Positions 1-10,344 of a stretch of DNA of 64,000 bases are shown piece by piece. Every line of letters begins with the position of its first letter. Position 1 is the first letter of the stretch. The notes below the pieces were generated by a model. It was not told the origin of the DNA and made no database searches. It saw only the letters and a program-made list of their open reading frames with translations. A program made the position numbers and the translations under genes. Source of the stretch: Prorocentrum cordatum (lineage: Eukaryota; Sar; Dinophyceae; Prorocentrales; Prorocentraceae); contig CAUYUJ010015724.1 in the NCBI GenBank assembly GCA_963575745.1, positions 135,777-199,776 on the forward strand, written 5' to 3'.

Positions 1-83
1 TTGTTAACGAACATGTCCCCCCCACCAGTTCCAAAAGTGCGCACGTCGGTTCCCGACTTGTCCGTTTCAAGGGTAGCCGCACA

Positions 84-2165
84 TTAAACTGGCATCACAT
101 TCTTAAACCTCTGCAGCGGTTGTGTACCAGGGACCTCGCCACGACGGAGCTTTCTGAGCTCCGAGGACACCTTCGCAGTACACTTGGCGTGGAGCTTACG
201 ACTGCGGACGCTGGACGTGAACCCTCCGCAGGCTGCACAGAAAACAATGGGCATGCGCGATCCTATGACCCAACCTATCTGCAGCTTGTGTCTCAGCTCC
301 CCTGCCGTTTCGATGGCCGCCTGTATGTGCGAGGCCACCTCCTGACAGGGTTTTTTGGTGTTTGGGGAGACTCTCCTAAGACAAATCGTGCAACGGAATC
401 TGCCATTGTCCCAGATAGGGCTGTGTTGGCTTAAGAATTTACGGGGGGCTCTCTCCGGGCACTCACGGTTAAGTTCACCGTACAAGTCCCCGGCCTGAGG
501 CCACCCCCCAAGAATCTTACCTACACCTATGAGAAATTCGGTATATGTGGTCACCAGCGCTGAGTACTGCTCGACTTCCTCGGGTGGGAGGTCATGGAGC
601 TTGGCCGCTTCTTTGGCGTGCCAGTCAGCAGCCCTGTTGGCCGTAATGTGCGTGGCATCCTGTTCATCCACCGCCTCACTAAGCTCTCTGTGTGCTTTAA
701 TTTTCCTGACGTCCAGCCAGGAATCGGAAGGGAGCTGCGCCGCTATGACTTTCCAGTAATCGGAAAACTGGAACGAGCCTTTTAAAGCAATGTGCGGCTT
801 AAGCCCTTTAAGAAGGGTGGCGCAGTCAACGTAAATGGGTTGAGAGCGCGGGTGGGTCGACCAGACTGCGGCTATCGCTAGCCCTGCGTGCTCGGCGTGC
901 ACTGGGGCCTGCTTGTAGCTACAGGGCAGAGGCGAGCGGATTGCTCTGTACAGCTCGCCTGTGTCTGAAAGTTGAACTACTGCTACTCCCGACCTGCCGA
1001 TGTCAGGGAAAGCGGGATGCAGATCGGACCCGTCAGTGTAGATCGGGAGGTCCTTACTTAAAGGTGACGGGTCGCACGGCCCGTTGGCGTCGAAATGCTG
1101 CAACTGCCAATCCTCGGCAGGTTGACTGATGTCGGGCTTAACTGCCCATAGCCTGGCGTAAAACGGGTCGTTTTCGCCGGCGGCCAGAGCCGCATCTACT
1201 ATGTCAGCGTCCAGAAATTCATCTCTGGAGTCTCTAGAGAAAGGGCATTTAAATACTCGGTGAAAGGTGGTGTCTAATTCTCCACAATGCGGACAAGCAC
1301 CTGAGAGGATGAACCCCCATCGTTTGAGGGAGGTCCCTGTGGTGACACAGCCGCAAAACATACTCAGCACAAGCTGAGCCTCAATGAACGAGAGTTTCTT
1401 TCGGGCGGCTTTAAAACATCGCTCAAACAGCTGCCACCAGAGCCCTTTGTCCTTAATGACGCTATCCTCCGGGGCACGTCTACTAACGTACTCCTGGACA
1501 TGCTTATCTTTGTACTGCGTTATAAACAGCCGTGCAACGTTGCAGGGGGGAACGCTTAATATATCTATGTTGTTGCCCAGCCTGTCTTTAAACTGCGTTG
1601 CATTCGTCGCTGTCCATCCTACCTCTGCCAACCCCAAGAGCATCTGGCTAACGGGGCCACAAGAGCGACCCTGCCACGACCGAAGCTTAGACGAGCTGAG
1701 TCCGGCCTTGGCGGCTTCGAAGGCCTTCCTGAGCTCTTGGATTGACAAGCTGTCCTCCTGGCGCCTCAGGTCTTCTCGCCGGGGGAGAGAGACGTCCCAC
1801 CATTCTCTGCAGTACCGTTCAAGACACATTCCGAACATCTCCAAGGGATCTTTATCTGGAACTCCGCACCACCACAACTCATTAGGAGCACGCCGAAGAC
1901 GATATAGCGACACCGAGGCCGCCAAGAGACGAAGTTTCTTCACCTCCGTCGGCGTGAATCCGTGCGTCGCCCCGCCGTACCTGATAACCGAACGACCTCC
2001 TACCAGAAAGAACCTGGATTTGAGCTTACGTACCTTTTCTCCTGGCAGGCGCTTCAAACGGTTCACTCGTTGTGTGAGGGAAAGCCATCTTTTCTTGCGG
2101 GTGAGGTTGGACGCCCTGTGGCGCTTGTGTTTCCCCCCCGTGTAATCGATCCCAAGATTCGCCAC
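84..2165 (-). CDS. LINE ORF2 C-terminal part: post-RT segment, zf-RVT-like finger, RNase H, Cys finger
   Basis: This is an intact 693-codon frame, open upstream of the GTG at 2165 (preceding residues GQPGAWG). It begins with the basic segment that normally follows the RT palm (LGIDYTGGKHKR...). A C-x2-C...H...C finger lies at about 291-307 (CPHCG...HRVFKC). An RNase H domain has its acidic residues at D378 (YTDGS), E425 (HAEHAGLA), D447 (YVDCA) and D514 (RAADWHAKEA). A second C-x2-C pair set lies at 592-662. RNase H removes the RNA strand of the hybrid during retrotransposition. The frame has no internal stop although the RT is gone, so the deletion may be recent or the domain was conserved until recently. 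The ORF has no supported start of its own. Confidence 0.8.
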   Translation of the reverse strand: MANLGIDYTGGKHKRHRASNLTRKKRWLSLTQRVNRLKRLPGEKVRKLKSRFFLVGGRSVIRYGGATHGFTPTEVKKLRLLAASVSLYRLRRAPNELWWCGVPDKDPLEMFGMCLERYCREWWDVSLPRREDLRRQEDSLSIQELRKAFEAAKAGLSSSKLRSWQGRSCGPVSQMLLGLAEVGWTATNATQFKDRLGNNIDILSVPPCNVARLFITQYKDKHVQEYVSRRAPEDSVIKDKGLWWQLFERCFKAARKKLSFIEAQLVLSMFCGCVTTGTSLKRWGFILSGACPHCGELDTTFHRVFKCPFSRDSRDEFLDADIVDAALAAGENDPFYARLWAVKPDISQPAEDWQLQHFDANGPCDPSPLSKDLPIYTDGSDLHPAFPDIGRSGVAVVQLSDTGELYRAIRSPLPCSYKQAPVHAEHAGLAIAAVWSTHPRSQPIYVDCATLLKGLKPHIALKGSFQFSDYWKVIAAQLPSDSWLDVRKIKAHRELSEAVDEQDATHITANRAADWHAKEAAKLHDLPPEEVEQYSALVTTYTEFLIGVGKILGGWPQAGDLYGELNRECPERAPRKFLSQHSPIWDNGRFRCTICLRRVSPNTKKPCQEVASHIQAAIETAGELRHKLQIGWVIGSRMPIVFCAACGGFTSSVRSRKLHAKCTAKVSSELRKLRRGEVPGTQPLQRFKNVMPV

Positions 2166-2189
2166 GCCCCAAGCTCCGGGCTGACCATA

Positions 2190-3319
2190 GCAGGGCGCGC
2201 TCGGGGAGAATGCGCTTGTGCTGCTGACGAGTGGCCAAAAGCTTGGCCAGCGGAACCTCCTTATACGAGATTGGAGTGCCGATGGGCTTGGCCCCTGGGG
2301 CCTGCCTGTCAGTAGTCGCTACCCTGCCGGTGAGTTCCTGGCGTACTAGGGGCAGCCATTCCTGGTAAACGGTGTCCAGCACTGCCTGGCCCTGCGCGTG
2401 GCTAGCCTGGGCAGGAGGAACTGTGAACACCTGGCCCGAGATGACGTCGGTGGCATCTCTAATCACCCGGTCGAGTCGCTGGGACAAATCCTGGTAGCTC
2501 GGAGGCTGCACCGGAGGGCCTACCAAAGGTTGGATAGGTATGTCTTCGTACTTCTCTGGTACCAACACCTTAATGTCATCGATGGCGCGCAACAACTCGA
2601 AACGAACAGGCCGATGAGGAGGTATAGGTATAGAGTGATCTACGTAAATATTATCCCGGATAGCGTAGGCCAGATTCGTGTCGATGATGAAGTAATCGAT
2701 GTGAGAATGATGCTCTCCACTCACATATGTCGGGTCTACTGCTGCTTTCACCGTGGCTCTCCATGAGCTGATGTCAACGTGCTCCCTGAAACATGACACG
2801 TCAATGTTAAAATCCCCCCCGATCAGTACAGACGAGTGCGACTGAACTTCGAGGACTGCCGCCCCGATCTTGTCGATGAGGGCAACGTTGAAGTCGTTGA
2901 GGCCCACTCCCGACTTCAGATACACACAGAACAAGGCAATACTTCCTAAAGCCCTGGTTCTCAAGAAGCACCTGCAGATCCGAGCATCATGCACTACCTG
3001 CAGCCCTGGCTCCCCTATCCAAGCATCCAAGAAGGCCCGAATCAGAATAAAACAGCCTCCGGACGCTCCTCCGAGTGGACCCCGTACCGCTGCCGTGCCG
3101 AACACTTTCCAGCCCTTGCACTGAAGGGTTGCCACAACTTTCGAATAACTTTCAGAAAGCAGCTTGTGTTCCTGAATGAATACTATGTCGGCTTGCGTTG
3201 ACTCTAACACGTCGCACGCCGTAGTCCAGCAAGAAGCATTCATTGTTAATACCGAAAGCTGCGCTAACTGTTTACACTTCTTACTTGTGGTATGGTGTGC
3301 GCGCCGCGCACGTTGAGCA
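2190..3319 (-). pseudogene. LINE endonuclease (EEP/APE-like) domain, 3' part deleted
   Basis: In the frame overlapping the end of ORF1 there is a complete endonuclease/exonuclease/phosphatase fold signature. It starts with VLTMNASCW near 3245. The catalytic Glu lies in IVFIQEHKL, then come GGDFN (Asp/Asn) and SHIDYFI, with a terminal VDHSIPIPPHRPV, ending near 2590. In LINEs this domain nicks the target DNA that primes reverse transcription. A linker of about 130 residues follows (ending PERALLW). From there a reverse transcriptase would be expected, but the frame runs out of phase into the post-RT segment at about 2230-2165. The first possible ORF2 ATG is at 3241 (MNASCW), although the frame is open further upstream. 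It is called a pseudogene because its polymerase half is missing. Confidence 0.8.
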
Positions 3320-4702
3320 TCAAAAGCATGGCTTGATCTTTCTTGTGACGGTTCCACTTCGAAAAGCCGCGGCGATTTTGGCAAGGCTCTTAGTGGACCC
3401 CTCCGTGCTCCGAAAGCCCTTCTTGGTAGCCAGATCCTGAATATGGGTACCACCGGGGGCCGCTGAAGAAATAGGCGGGGGCGGCGGGGGCAACAGCCGG
3501 GCACGATGAGCTCTAGGGGCGGGCTCTTCTGACGCTCTCTTAGCTCGATCCGGCATGTCCGCGTCCCCTTTAGTGTCGCCCGTGTTGAGGACCAGCATTT
3601 CTGCCTGTTCCTCCTCTGCTGCTCCTGCTCCATCTGCCCCCTCGCGCATGAGCTGCTCCTGCTGCCTGCGCTGCTCCTTGCTTTCCTCATCCTCCTCCTC
3701 CTCAGAATCATGCACGGGTTCGTTCTGAGCCTTGAGAGAGTCATACTTAGCGAGGATGTTCTCTGAGTCGGGGTGGTCTCCAATAACTTTCTCCCAAAGG
3801 TGCAACATGCCCTGGAGATGCTTGGCTGACCACCATTTGTCCAAATCTTCATCGTAAACCCATCCTCCTGAACTAGTTGCCTCCAAACCCGGATAGTCAT
3901 CGTACTCCGCGTGCTCCTGCTTCTCCCCCTCCCATCCGGAAACCTCCTCCTCCAAGGACTCGATCTCCGACGTGAGGGAGCTGAGCTGGGTCTCCAGGTC
4001 GGTCTGTCTGGCCACCAATTGGGCCGCCAGCTCCTCAAGACCAGCCATTTCCTCCTGGACAACTGAAAGACGATTGTACTTCTTTTCCAACTTGGACTCG
4101 AGGCGTTTGATCCGAACAGAGGTGGGGGTCTTCTTCGCACGCTCCTCCTGGACTTCGTCCAACACCGACCTGAGTTTGGCCTTCGACTCTTCAGGCAATG
4201 CGCATTTCTTGCCTGCGAGGTGGGATAGAAGGCCGAGCGCCTTCCCTTTGCCTTTCCCTTCTGGAGGGCCGCCGTTGGGGGAAGAGCCGACGTTGCCGTA
4301 GCCTTTGCCGTAAGATTGCCAACCTGGGACACCTCCTGGGGCTCCTTGACCTTTACCGCCTCCTCCTGAGGGCCTCTTTCCGCCTTTTCCTCCTTTGCCA
4401 CCTTTGCCACCCGTGCCTCCTCCCTTCCTGTCTCCGCTCTTTCCTCCGCTGTCCTTGCCGTACGACCCCCACCCCTTGCCCCAGAACTTCGACTGCTGAT
4501 GCTGCTGGGAGGAGACCGAGAAGTCGAAGGGCGGGGACGAGCGATTAGAGCGATCCCAGACGCCTGAAGGCCGTGGGTAGACAGAGATACTTGGACCAGA
4601 TAAGAGAGAATGCCCACAGTGGTAGCAAGAATGGTAATACCAAGGATTCTTCTTGCAGCCGCAGTTCGTGCAGACGAGACTCGTGGTGTCCGCATGCGAC
4701 AT
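3320..4702 (-). CDS. LINE ORF1: zinc-ribbon and coiled-coil, gag-like protein
   Basis: The frame encodes about 460 residues from the ATG at 4702, which is the first ATG after the spliced leader at 4894-4873. The frame is also open upstream to a GTG at 4726. Counting from that GTG, a Cys4 zinc ribbon lies at residues 19-37 (CTNCG...CYHCG). A Gly/Lys-rich low-complexity linker follows at about 80-165. A long heptad-rich, charged segment at about 178-272 is a predicted coiled coil, and an acidic segment and a Pro-rich segment come next. ORF1 proteins of LINEs usually bind RNA and multimerise through such modules; that role is inferred here. It ends in TGA at 3320-3322, inside the region where the endonuclease frame is already open. 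This could be a native two-ORF overlap or a frameshift. Confidence 0.7.
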   Translation of the reverse strand: MSHADTTSLVCTNCGCKKNPWYYHSCYHCGHSLLSGPSISVYPRPSGVWDRSNRSSPPFDFSVSSQQHQQSKFWGKGWGSYGKDSGGKSGDRKGGGTGGKGGKGGKGGKRPSGGGGKGQGAPGGVPGWQSYGKGYGNVGSSPNGGPPEGKGKGKALGLLSHLAGKKCALPEESKAKLRSVLDEVQEERAKKTPTSVRIKRLESKLEKKYNRLSVVQEEMAGLEELAAQLVARQTDLETQLSSLTSEIESLEEEVSGWEGEKQEHAEYDDYPGLEATSSGGWVYDEDLDKWWSAKHLQGMLHLWEKVIGDHPDSENILAKYDSLKAQNEPVHDSEEEEDEESKEQRRQQEQLMREGADGAGAAEEEQAEMLVLNTGDTKGDADMPDRAKRASEEPAPRAHRARLLPPPPPPISSAAPGGTHIQDLATKKGFRSTEGSTKSLAKIAAAFRSGTVTRKIKPCF

Positions 4703-4872
4703 GGCTTGATGCTCCGAGGAGCGCACACAAGGCCGGGCACTGAAGCCGGACCGATCGTTAAAAGCTGCTTGGGGTCGCGAACCCCAGGCCAGTGAGTCTC
4801 AAGGTTTTTCTCTTTGTTTTTTCCCACACGCCTCAACTGCTCGAGCGAGGTTGGAAGTTCAGGAGAAGGCCC

Positions 4873-4894
4873 CTTGAGCCAAAATGGCTACGGA
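4873..4894 (-). other. Genomically encoded dinoflagellate spliced-leader relic at the LINE 5' end
   Basis: Read on the minus strand, these 22 nt match the dinoflagellate spliced leader exactly: a T at the variable first base, then CCGTAGCCATTTTGGCTCAA, then G. In dinoflagellates this leader is added in trans to mRNA 5' ends. It is followed directly by the LINE leader and preceded by the (GGA)n tract, so it marks the exact 5' end of the integrated copy. Confidence 0.92.
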
Positions 4895-5055
4895 TTCCTC
4901 CTCCTCCTCCTCCTCCTCCTCCTCCTCTCCCTCCCCCCTCCTCCCCCTCCTCCTCCCCCTCCTCCTCCTCCTTCTCCTCCTCCTCCACCTCCTCCTCCTC
5001 CTCCTCTCCCTCCCCCCTCCTCCCCCTCCTCCTCCTCCCCCTCCTCCTCCTTCGG
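4895..5055 (+). repeat. (TCC)n microsatellite next to the LINE 5' end
   Basis: An imperfect TCC/CTCC tract of about 155 bp runs on the plus strand. The Pro/Ser/Leu frames in it are low-complexity shadows. The LINE appears to have inserted at the edge of this tract. Confidence 0.9.
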
Positions 5056-5623
5056 GGGCAGGGCGGGTGGAAGAAGAGGGGTAGCGAGAGACGGAGCTTG
5101 CGCATGTCCGCGTCTCAGCGTTGAGCTTGTGCGGCCCATGCAGTGAGAGGGATGCTTCCTTCGCCTGTGTTTGGGGGCGCCCTTTCATGGTCCAGGTGCA
5201 CTCCCTTCGTAGATGTACCGCTGTGCGTTATCCCAATGTATAAACGTATGATCAGAGGCGAACGCATTGGAGCACCACAAGGATACGAACTGGTGCTTGG
5301 TGGAGGCTGCACAAGGACACTAGTATGATCAGCAGCTCTCCATGTCTATCAGATTCGCTACACAAGCCGTGCATTCATGCCAAAATGGGTCGACAGATCA
5401 TACGATTCCAACCTAAGTCGGCAATCACATACTTCGACTATCTTCGATGCGTTCACGTTACCAGACAACTTGAAGCTGGGATCAGTCCGAGCACCCCCCC
5501 GAGATGGCCACCTCGATCACCCCTCAGAGACTCTTGGAGTCCTCTTGCAGTCATCCTGGGGGGGGGCCCTCCCGGGAGCCCTCCGAAAAGCTGCCGCCGT
5601 CCCGGTGACCCGCGCGCGCGCTC

Positions 5624-5645
5624 GGGGGGGGGGGGGGGGGGGGGG
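5624..5645 (+). repeat. G22 homopolymer between CG repeats
   Basis: Twenty-two consecutive G lie between alternating CG stretches at 5611-5621 and 5649-5661. Such a run can form G-quadruplex structure, and the flanks are of Z-DNA-prone composition. Confidence 0.85.
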
Positions 5646-5939
5646 CAACGCGCGCGCGCGCGTGCACGCATGCGCGTGAGAGCGCAGCTGCGTGGGCAGG
5701 GGCAGGAGGAGGTGGAGGAGGAGGAGGAGGAGGAGGAGGAGGAGATGGAGGAGGAGGAGGAGGAGGAGGAGGAGGCGAGGGGGTTCTTCCCCTCTTCTCC
5801 TGGTGCCCTCAGGAGGAGGGAGCAGGAGCCGTGAGCCTCTTCTGTGCCTCCCAGGGCCCTTCACGGGCCTCCTCCTCCTCCTTTTCCTTCTCCTTTTCCT
5901 CTTTCTCCTCCTCCTCCTCCTTTTCCTCCTCCATGGGGT

Positions 5940-6003
5940 GGGCATGTCCCTCTACAGGAGGAAGAGTCGAGATTAGTCGAAGAATAGTCTGGGGACGACT
6001 TCT
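5940..6003. mobile_element. Partial copy of the 8-bp-TSD inverted-repeat element
   Basis: GTCCCTCTACAGGA followed by an AATAGTC/TGGGGAC segment matches the left part of the element at 57773-57942. The right inverted repeat is not seen, so this is a truncated relic. Confidence 0.5.
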
Positions 6004-9000
6004 CGATGACTTCTGGTCTTTTGTTTGGCTCTTGTTCGACGCTTCTCCAACTCTCTTCCAGACTCCGTCTGCAGGAGGACATGCGGGGCCCGACCTCATC
6101 CAGGGGACGAAGATGCTTGCCTGGCCAAGGGGGCGAAGAGCTGGCGCGCCAGCGAGCGCAGCGCGCACCGCGTGACACGCCCGCGCACCACGACGGCCGA
6201 AGAACAACTTGCCATCCCGCCTCGGGCCCTGGCGGTGAGCGAGGGAGCGGAGAGCGGCCGCAGGGCGAAGGAATCTCCGAGTCCCCGAGGGGGGAAGAGC
6301 GCGGCCTGTGAGAATCTTCCACCCCTGAACCCAGACCCCCTCGAGTTGTGAAAAAATCACGACGGGAGGTTTTTCATTATTTTTGGCCTCTGGGGGCCCT
6401 TACCGGCCCTCGGGACCGTTAAAAAACGACCCAGGACGAAGAACCGGTCCCGGGGAAAGGGTCCAGACCGCTGGGGGTCGACGTCATGAAAAATTCATGA
6501 CGTCGGGGGTCTGGGAACCAAGGCTTGGGGGTGATGAAGAGCTGGCCCTGGGGGAAGGCCCAGGGGTCCAGGACCTTGTTCCGTCTCCCTCGGGACCCGT
6601 CTGCCCATTGCCGATCGCGACCGCCTCGTGTGCAGACGCGCTGGCGTTCCCGTTCGCGCGGCGGCGTGCCCAATGTTCGGCTCACCCCTTCAGCGGCCAA
6701 TGTTCAGACATCTTGCTGCCGCGTATCTTGCGTGGCGTCTTTGGGAGCATCTGTGGGGTTCTTCCTGGAGGCAATCCGCGAAATAGGGGGATCTTCAACT
6801 AGCCAACTCCATTCGAAGATCGAGAAATCATACTTTGGAGCCTTGGGGGTGGCCTCGTGGAGCCTGTGTGGAGCCGTCCTGGGGTGCTCGTTGAGGCCTG
6901 TTGGGCAGTTGTTGGGCTACTTTGGAGCTCCTCTTTGGGCTCCCCTTTGGGCTTTGCATCCAGCGCATCCGAAGCGAAGTGGCGAAATATACGTAGATGA
7001 TGTTGGGATGTTCTGTGGTCAGAGCCCACTCATCTTGGGGCTGCATAGTGGCCTCTTGCAGCGATGATGGAGGAGACCATCTTGCGCCATCTCGAAGGCA
7101 TCCTCTGGTCATCTCAAGCATATTGGTGCCCTCTCAGACAGTCTTGGACGCACGAACCGCCAGCGACTCCCTGGTGGTCACATCCCAGAGGAGACCTCCT
7201 CGGATCGGCGCCCGCGGTCGACGGGTCATGTTGGCCCGAGATGGCTTCTAGCATGGCTCCCAGGGGCCCCGAGCCCAAAAGTACCCCAATGGGCCCTACG
7301 AAGGCCCACAAGAGCACCCGATGAAAGCCACAAAACGGCTCCAAGAGGCCCCCCCAAGGCTTCAAATCCGAGGCAATACCCAACAGAGATTTGTATACAC
7401 CCCAAGACAGCTTGGAAGGGCCCCAAGGGCTCAAAGAGTCACCAGAAGGGCACTAACAGGTCCTCATCACGACCATCCCAAACGAGCGGACTCCAAAAGA
7501 ATTTCAAAAGACCCTCTGACTGAAATCCAAGGCCTCCCCTTTGCTGTTGTCCAGGGGAGGCCACCTCGATGAACTGCCAGCCCCCGTCAGACCGCAGAGC
7601 GGAGAAGTATTGAGATTCGGGCCAGCAGATTGTTGCAATAGGGGAGATCACCCGACACTCCCCCCGATTGAAGCAGACTGGCCCCTCTGGTGACCCGGCA
7701 CGGGGAGGAGGCAAATCCTCCCCCAGAGGGGAAGACGTGGCAGCTTGGGAGGAGCTCGTATACTAAACCACCCACGTCCCAGGGGCGAGTAGGATTCCAA
7801 ATGTGCCTGTCTGTCAGGCTGCACTGAAGCAGAACAGCACTACCCACCAGTAGCCTCGGTGCGTAGACCCCAGTTGGTCGAAGGTCAAACGAAGGAGAGA
7901 CGCGTGAAAGCGGATGGGGAGAGTCGGAATCGTACGGCGTGTGTGAGCGAAGTGGACAGCATGGATCCAATCGGCAGCCCGTGTGAATGCAAGAGGAGGC
8001 GTGTCGAGGCAGGTGCAACATTGTGGAAGTGCGCGGAACGGAAGCAAGCGACAGCTGGGGAAAGCACGCTGGAGCACGCGGGAGCAAACGGCTACGGGTT
8101 GGGCATGGGACCGAGCTGGGGAGAGTCAGGCGCAGAGACAGGCCACGAAAATCAGCGATGGGCCAAGCCAAGGACGATCCGGGGACAGTCGTGGACAGGG
8201 CCCGTCGAGGAATGTGGCGCTGATCAGGGACATTGCTTTGGAGCACGATTCAGAAACTAAGGCAGTGCAAGCGTCGTTTAGGGCACGAGCGAATGAGGTT
8301 GGTTGCAAGCAGCTTGCGACATCTCAGGTCGATCTGGCATTGATTATCATGAGCGTTCATACTACACATATTTGAATGGCTGGAAGCGTCAGGGGGGATG
8401 TCCTGAATGGCAGTTTTGTGCCGTGTTGATTCCGAGCGCAGTGAAGTTGTACGTGTTTGGTACAATAAGTGTGTGCACAGCAAGTGCGGGTACCCGGAAA
8501 GGAAATAAAAGTGATTCAGCCTGAGTGGCAGTAGGTTCTGAACATGATTAAAGTCAGAATATTAAACATGCCACAATGATAAACAAATGGCGTCGTTGGG
8601 AACATCAAGTCAGAGCACACCGGGGTTGACCATCTTCAGCGTTGGCCAATTACATGTTTTATGCGATGTTTGACTTGCAAAGGGTATATCTGATTTCTGA
8701 GCACGCATGTCGAATTCGCTCAAGTGCAGATTTGACCAAGTTTGAAGCCTGATGGCGCCCCAGCTGCAAACTTCTACTCGAGGAATCGCTATGTTATGTT
8801 TCACGCCCGAGCGGCAGCTTGAGCCGGCAGAACGGTGCGCCCCTCGTATCCACGAGTTGCTTTTTTTTGCGCGTATCCAGAATGTAATGTGCGAATTCGC
8901 TGTGAAAGCCAAGGCATGGCTTGTTTTATGCGGCTACTGTCGGGGGCGGTGCACAGGATGTGCGACAACAAGGTAGGGATCATGTGGGAGATGTGGGATA

Positions 9001-10344
9001 CGTTGCTGGGAGCGCGCGAAGTGCCATGCCTCCAACGCTCAGGCACTTACGCGAACCCAGGCTCCCCCAGCACGGCCGCGCCGTACAGTCCAGGCGCCAC
9101 CCCCGCTCCCTTTTCCTGGGCCAGGACTCCTAGCGCCTTCTGTTCAGCTCCTCGCTTTCCATCCTGTCTCGTATCTGTTGTTTCCCGTCGTTGTCCGTCC
9201 TCGCCATCCCTCCCCCTCCTCGCGTAGTAGCCCACGTCCCATTTCTCCCATTATCATATCCTCCTCCATCCTTCACACTTCCCTTTCGTTCATCCTTCCT
9301 CCTGCCGTCTCCCTCCCTCTTCCTCCCTGCCTTATGTACCCTCTCTCCTCCCCCATCCCATTCCTGTGTCCTCAGTCCTCTTCCCTCACACCTCTCCCCA
9401 ACTTCCCTACCACCTCAAAGGTTCCCCCGTCCCCTCACCCACTATCTACGTTCCTTTCTCCCTCCTCTCTTCTTCTCCTCATCTTCCTCCGCATCCGTCT
9501 GTCTTGCCCCCCCCCCCCCCCGCGTTTCCTACCACCCCCCCCCCTCCTCTCCCGCCCGCCGATGGCCCTTCGTCATCGTGTTTCGGCTGCTCCGCCTTCT
9601 CTCCCTTCGTCCTCCCCATCCCCTCGCTGCCGCTGCTCCTCGCCCTCCCCCCCCACCTCCGCTCTTGCTCGTACCTTCCCTTCCTCCGTCCGCCCTCCTC
9701 CCTCCCCCGCCCCCCGTCCTACAAAAGCGCGCTCGCCATGTGGCGGCCGCCGCCCAGGCAGCTTCTCGCCGTACGCCGGCGGCTCGCCGCAGTCGAGGTC
9801 GATATGACGTTGGCCGCTGGCGCTGCGCCCCCTTCGGGCCGCACATCGGGGGAGGACGCACGAGCCTCTGCGCAGCGGAGGAGGGGGAAGGAAGGCGAGG
9901 AAGAAGCTAGGTGAGGAAGTGGAGGGTGTGGCGAATCGATCTCCCCCGCTCCTGTTCCTTCTCCACCCATCCCCCTCCCCTCCCCTCCCCCGCCTCCCTC
10001 TCCCCCTCCTCGCCATCAGTATCATCATCATCACCATCGCCATCATCATCATGACCATATGGCATCAACCTGAACCTCCACTACTGTTCCGATCCGAAAG
10101 TTTCCCAATTTCGCCACCGTGCTCGCCGCGGCCGTCTGGGGTGGCGCGCGCGGGATAAGACTCGCGGGGCCCGAGGGTGCATGGGGGCGATGTCGCGAGG
10201 GCAGAGTCGGCGAGCCGATGGGCAGCCCAGCACCCGGTTTGGCCGGAGGGGCCCAGTACAATGCAAGGGCAGAGCCTAACCCCCGCCTGGGGTCGCGGGA
10301 TCGGGCCCCCCTTCCCAATTAAAAATTTTAAAGCCCAAACGGTG

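Larger units (their letters stand above)
84..4894 (-). mobile_element. LINE-type retroelement lacking its reverse transcriptase, 5' end marked by a spliced leader
   Basis: On the minus strand the order is spliced leader (4894-4873), a 5' leader of about 170 nt, ORF1 (4702-3320), an endonuclease frame (about 3319 to 2190) and a post-RT/zinc finger/RNase H frame (2165-84). This is the layout of an endonuclease-encoding LINE. No reverse transcriptase motif, such as an [FY]xDD box, lies between the endonuclease and the post-RT segment. The two are joined directly near 2165-2230 in different frames, so an internal deletion is inferred. The 5' end abuts a (GGA)n tract. The 3' end past position 84 was not recognised and may lie outside the window. 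Confidence 0.85.
5056..10340. other. Gene-poor region: purine/pyrimidine tracts, TTGG-type repeats, C/T-rich stretch
   Basis: No gene is supported here. The region holds a G22 run at 5624-5645 between CG dinucleotide repeats, (GGA)n at about 5703-5775, and a CTT/CCT tract at about 5868-5934. A relic of an inverted-repeat element lies at 5940-6003. TTGGGGCC-like degenerate repeats occupy about 6830-7020, with the opposite orientation at about 7255-7470. A stretch of more average GC lies at 8230-9000. A long polypyrimidine stretch covers about 9175-9720 and 9935-10015. Frames in it are Pro/Ser/Arg-rich and unlike known proteins. Confidence 0.6.

Noticed and set aside
4833-5188. Several short frames around the TCC tract beside the LINE
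   Set aside because: All are microsatellite translations. The real signal there is the spliced-leader relic.
9178-9910. Long plus-strand open frames rich in Pro, Ser and Leu
   Set aside because: They run in several frames at once over a C/T-rich stretch, have no motif and are explained by base composition.
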